The notes under the pieces are model-generated. The model did no database searches and had not been told where the DNA came from. It saw nothing but the letters and a program-made list of their open reading frames with translations. From an uncultured Ruminococcus sp. (lineage in GTDB: Bacteria > Bacillota > Clostridia > Oscillospirales > Ruminococcaceae): a stretch of 16,226 nucleotides of DNA. The translations under genes were made by a program, and so were the position numbers. Shown piece by piece: positions 15,337-16,226 of this stretch; within the stretch, counting starts at the first letter, position 1, and each line of letters starts with the position of its first letter. The stretch covers positions 1 to 16,226 of the forward strand of contig CAMJES010000018.1 in assembly GCA_946404705.1 (NCBI GenBank), read 5' to 3'.

Positions 15337-16180
15337 ATGAAAACCGAAAGAATACTTTTTCTGATTGTTTTAACAGTATTTGCAGCAGTTCTCAGCGGCT
15401 GTTCAAAAAATGCAGAATCAACCGATAATACAGAGAAAATCGGCGGTATTGCTTTCTCGGAAACAGTACCTCTGACTTATGCGGAATGCTTTTCAATAGA
15501 CAGATACGAGAGCGGTTATTCGCTTATAAAAACCATGAATGGAGAAAAATATCTGCTTGTTCCAAAGGATAAGGACATACCGAATGAACTTCAGTCCGAC
15601 ATAATTACATTATCTTACCCTATTGAAGATGTTTATCTGGTAGCAGCTAATGCTATGGGACATTTTGCTCAGCTGGGGAAAGGTGAATCTATAAAATTTT
15701 CCGGCAAAAAAGCATCGGATTGGTATATTGATTATGCCCGTGAAGCTATTGAAGATGGGAAAATTTTTTATGCAGGAAAATACCGTGAACCTGATTATGA
15801 AATGCTTCTGGAAAATGACTGCAAGCTGTCCATTCAGTCTACTATGATCGAGCATTCTCCCGAGGTAAAGGAAAAGCTCATTGAGCTGGGAATACCTGTA
15901 TTCATAGATTATTCAAGCTATGAAAGTCATCCCTTGGGCAGAAGTGAGTGGATAAAGCTTTACGGTGAAATGACAGGAGTTCCGCAACTTGCCGAAAGCA
16001 TTTTTAACGAACAGCTGGGTGAGTTTGAGAGTTTTGATAAAGCGGACACCGATAAAAGTGTTGCATTTTTCTATATAAATACAGCAGGTCAGCCTGTAAC
16101 AAGAAAGCCCGGCGATTATATCACTAAAATGATAGAGCTTGCAGGAGGGGAAAATGCTTTCAAGACTATCGGCGGGGAGG
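15337..16180 (+). CDS. BtuF-like substrate-binding lipoprotein (3'-truncated)
   Basis: First 281 residues of an ABC-transporter solute-binding protein. The signal peptide is a short basic start (MKTER), a hydrophobic stretch and the lipobox LSGC (19-22), with C22 as the lipidated cysteine; it would be anchored outside the membrane. The body resembles the iron-siderophore/cobalamin binding family (Peripla_BP_2), with an ESHPLGRSEWIKLYGEM segment typical of it. Position 14 bases after cbiP suggests it is co-transcribed and binds a corrinoid or possibly cobalt or iron chelate; the ligand cannot be read. The gene runs into the adapter at 16181, so the apparent last residues (IGRASCRERV and a stop at 16213) are not real. 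The permease and ATPase genes probably lie beyond the contig. Confidence 0.85.
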
Positions 16181-16226
16181 AGATCGGAAGAGCGTCGTGT
16201 AGGGAAAGAGTGTAGATCTCGGTGGT
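16181..16226 (-). other. Illumina TruSeq P5/read-1 adapter, reverse complement (artefact)
   Basis: AGATCGGAAGAGCGTCGTGT and the following 26 bases are the exact reverse complement of positions 1-46. This is the read-through form of the read-1 adapter. Translated in frame it gives the well-known contaminant peptide EIGRASCRERV (the first E combines the last native base with adapter). Native sequence ends at about 16180. Confidence 0.98.

Noticed and set aside
47..16180. CRISPR arrays, tRNA or rRNA genes, insertion sequences, phage or defence genes
   Set aside because: I looked for repeat-spacer patterns, transposases, integrases and RNA genes and saw none; apart from the 460-base leader at 1221-1680 the native sequence is nearly all coding.
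1..16226. 46-base perfect terminal inverted repeat as a transposon end or linear-plasmid terminus
   Set aside because: The sequence is exactly the Illumina read-1 adapter; no transposase or replication gene is present.

Overview
The window is an assembled contig of bacterial DNA, most likely from an anaerobic, gut- or rumen-type Clostridia (Oscillospirales/Ruminococcus-like). That placement is an inference from moderate GC, strong AGGAGG-type ribosome binding sites, a DcuS/CitA-type two-component system, the cobalt-early (anaerobic) cobalamin route and a Firmicutes-style riboswitch leader; no marker gene fixes the taxon. Both ends carry the same 46-base Illumina TruSeq read-1 adapter, at 1-46 on the plus strand and at 16181-16226 as its reverse complement. 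Only 47-16180 is biological, and both terminal genes are cut.

Layout. (1) 47-1220: the 3' end of a CitA/DcuS-family sensor kinase gene, overlapping by 8 bases a CitB/DcuR-family response regulator gene. (2) 1221-1680: a regulatory region with a consensus promoter, a cobalamin riboswitch aptamer ending in a B12 box, a candidate antiterminator segment, an imperfect hairpin with its own T run, and a strong intrinsic terminator just before cbiD. (3) 1681-15322: fifteen cobalamin-synthesis genes on the plus strand, nearly all overlapping by 1, 4, 8 or 16 bases: cbiD, cbiF, cbiG, cbiH, cobK/cbiJ, cbiET, cbiA, cobT, cobU, cobS, a short second cobU-like gene, cobC, cbiB, cobD, cbiP. (4) 15337-16180: the 5' part of a gene for a BtuF-like substrate-binding lipoprotein, 14 bases after cbiP.

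How the genes work together. CbiH, CbiF, CbiG, CbiD, CobK and CbiET carry the corrin ring from cobalt-precorrin-3 to cobalt-precorrin-8. CbiA and CbiP amidate the ring. CobD and CbiB make and attach the aminopropanol-phosphate arm. CobU, CobS, CobT and CobC build and attach the nucleotide loop. The riboswitch should shut off the whole run when cobalamin is plentiful. Cobaltochelatase, CbiL, CbiC, the corrinoid adenosyltransferase and lower-ligand synthesis are not in the window.

I see no unknown defence or mobile system. The most interesting points are the two CobU-family proteins, which have kept complementary sets of motifs; a leader in which a mutually exclusive antiterminator/terminator pair can be traced base by base; and the adapter ends, which give the last open reading frame a false C-terminus.
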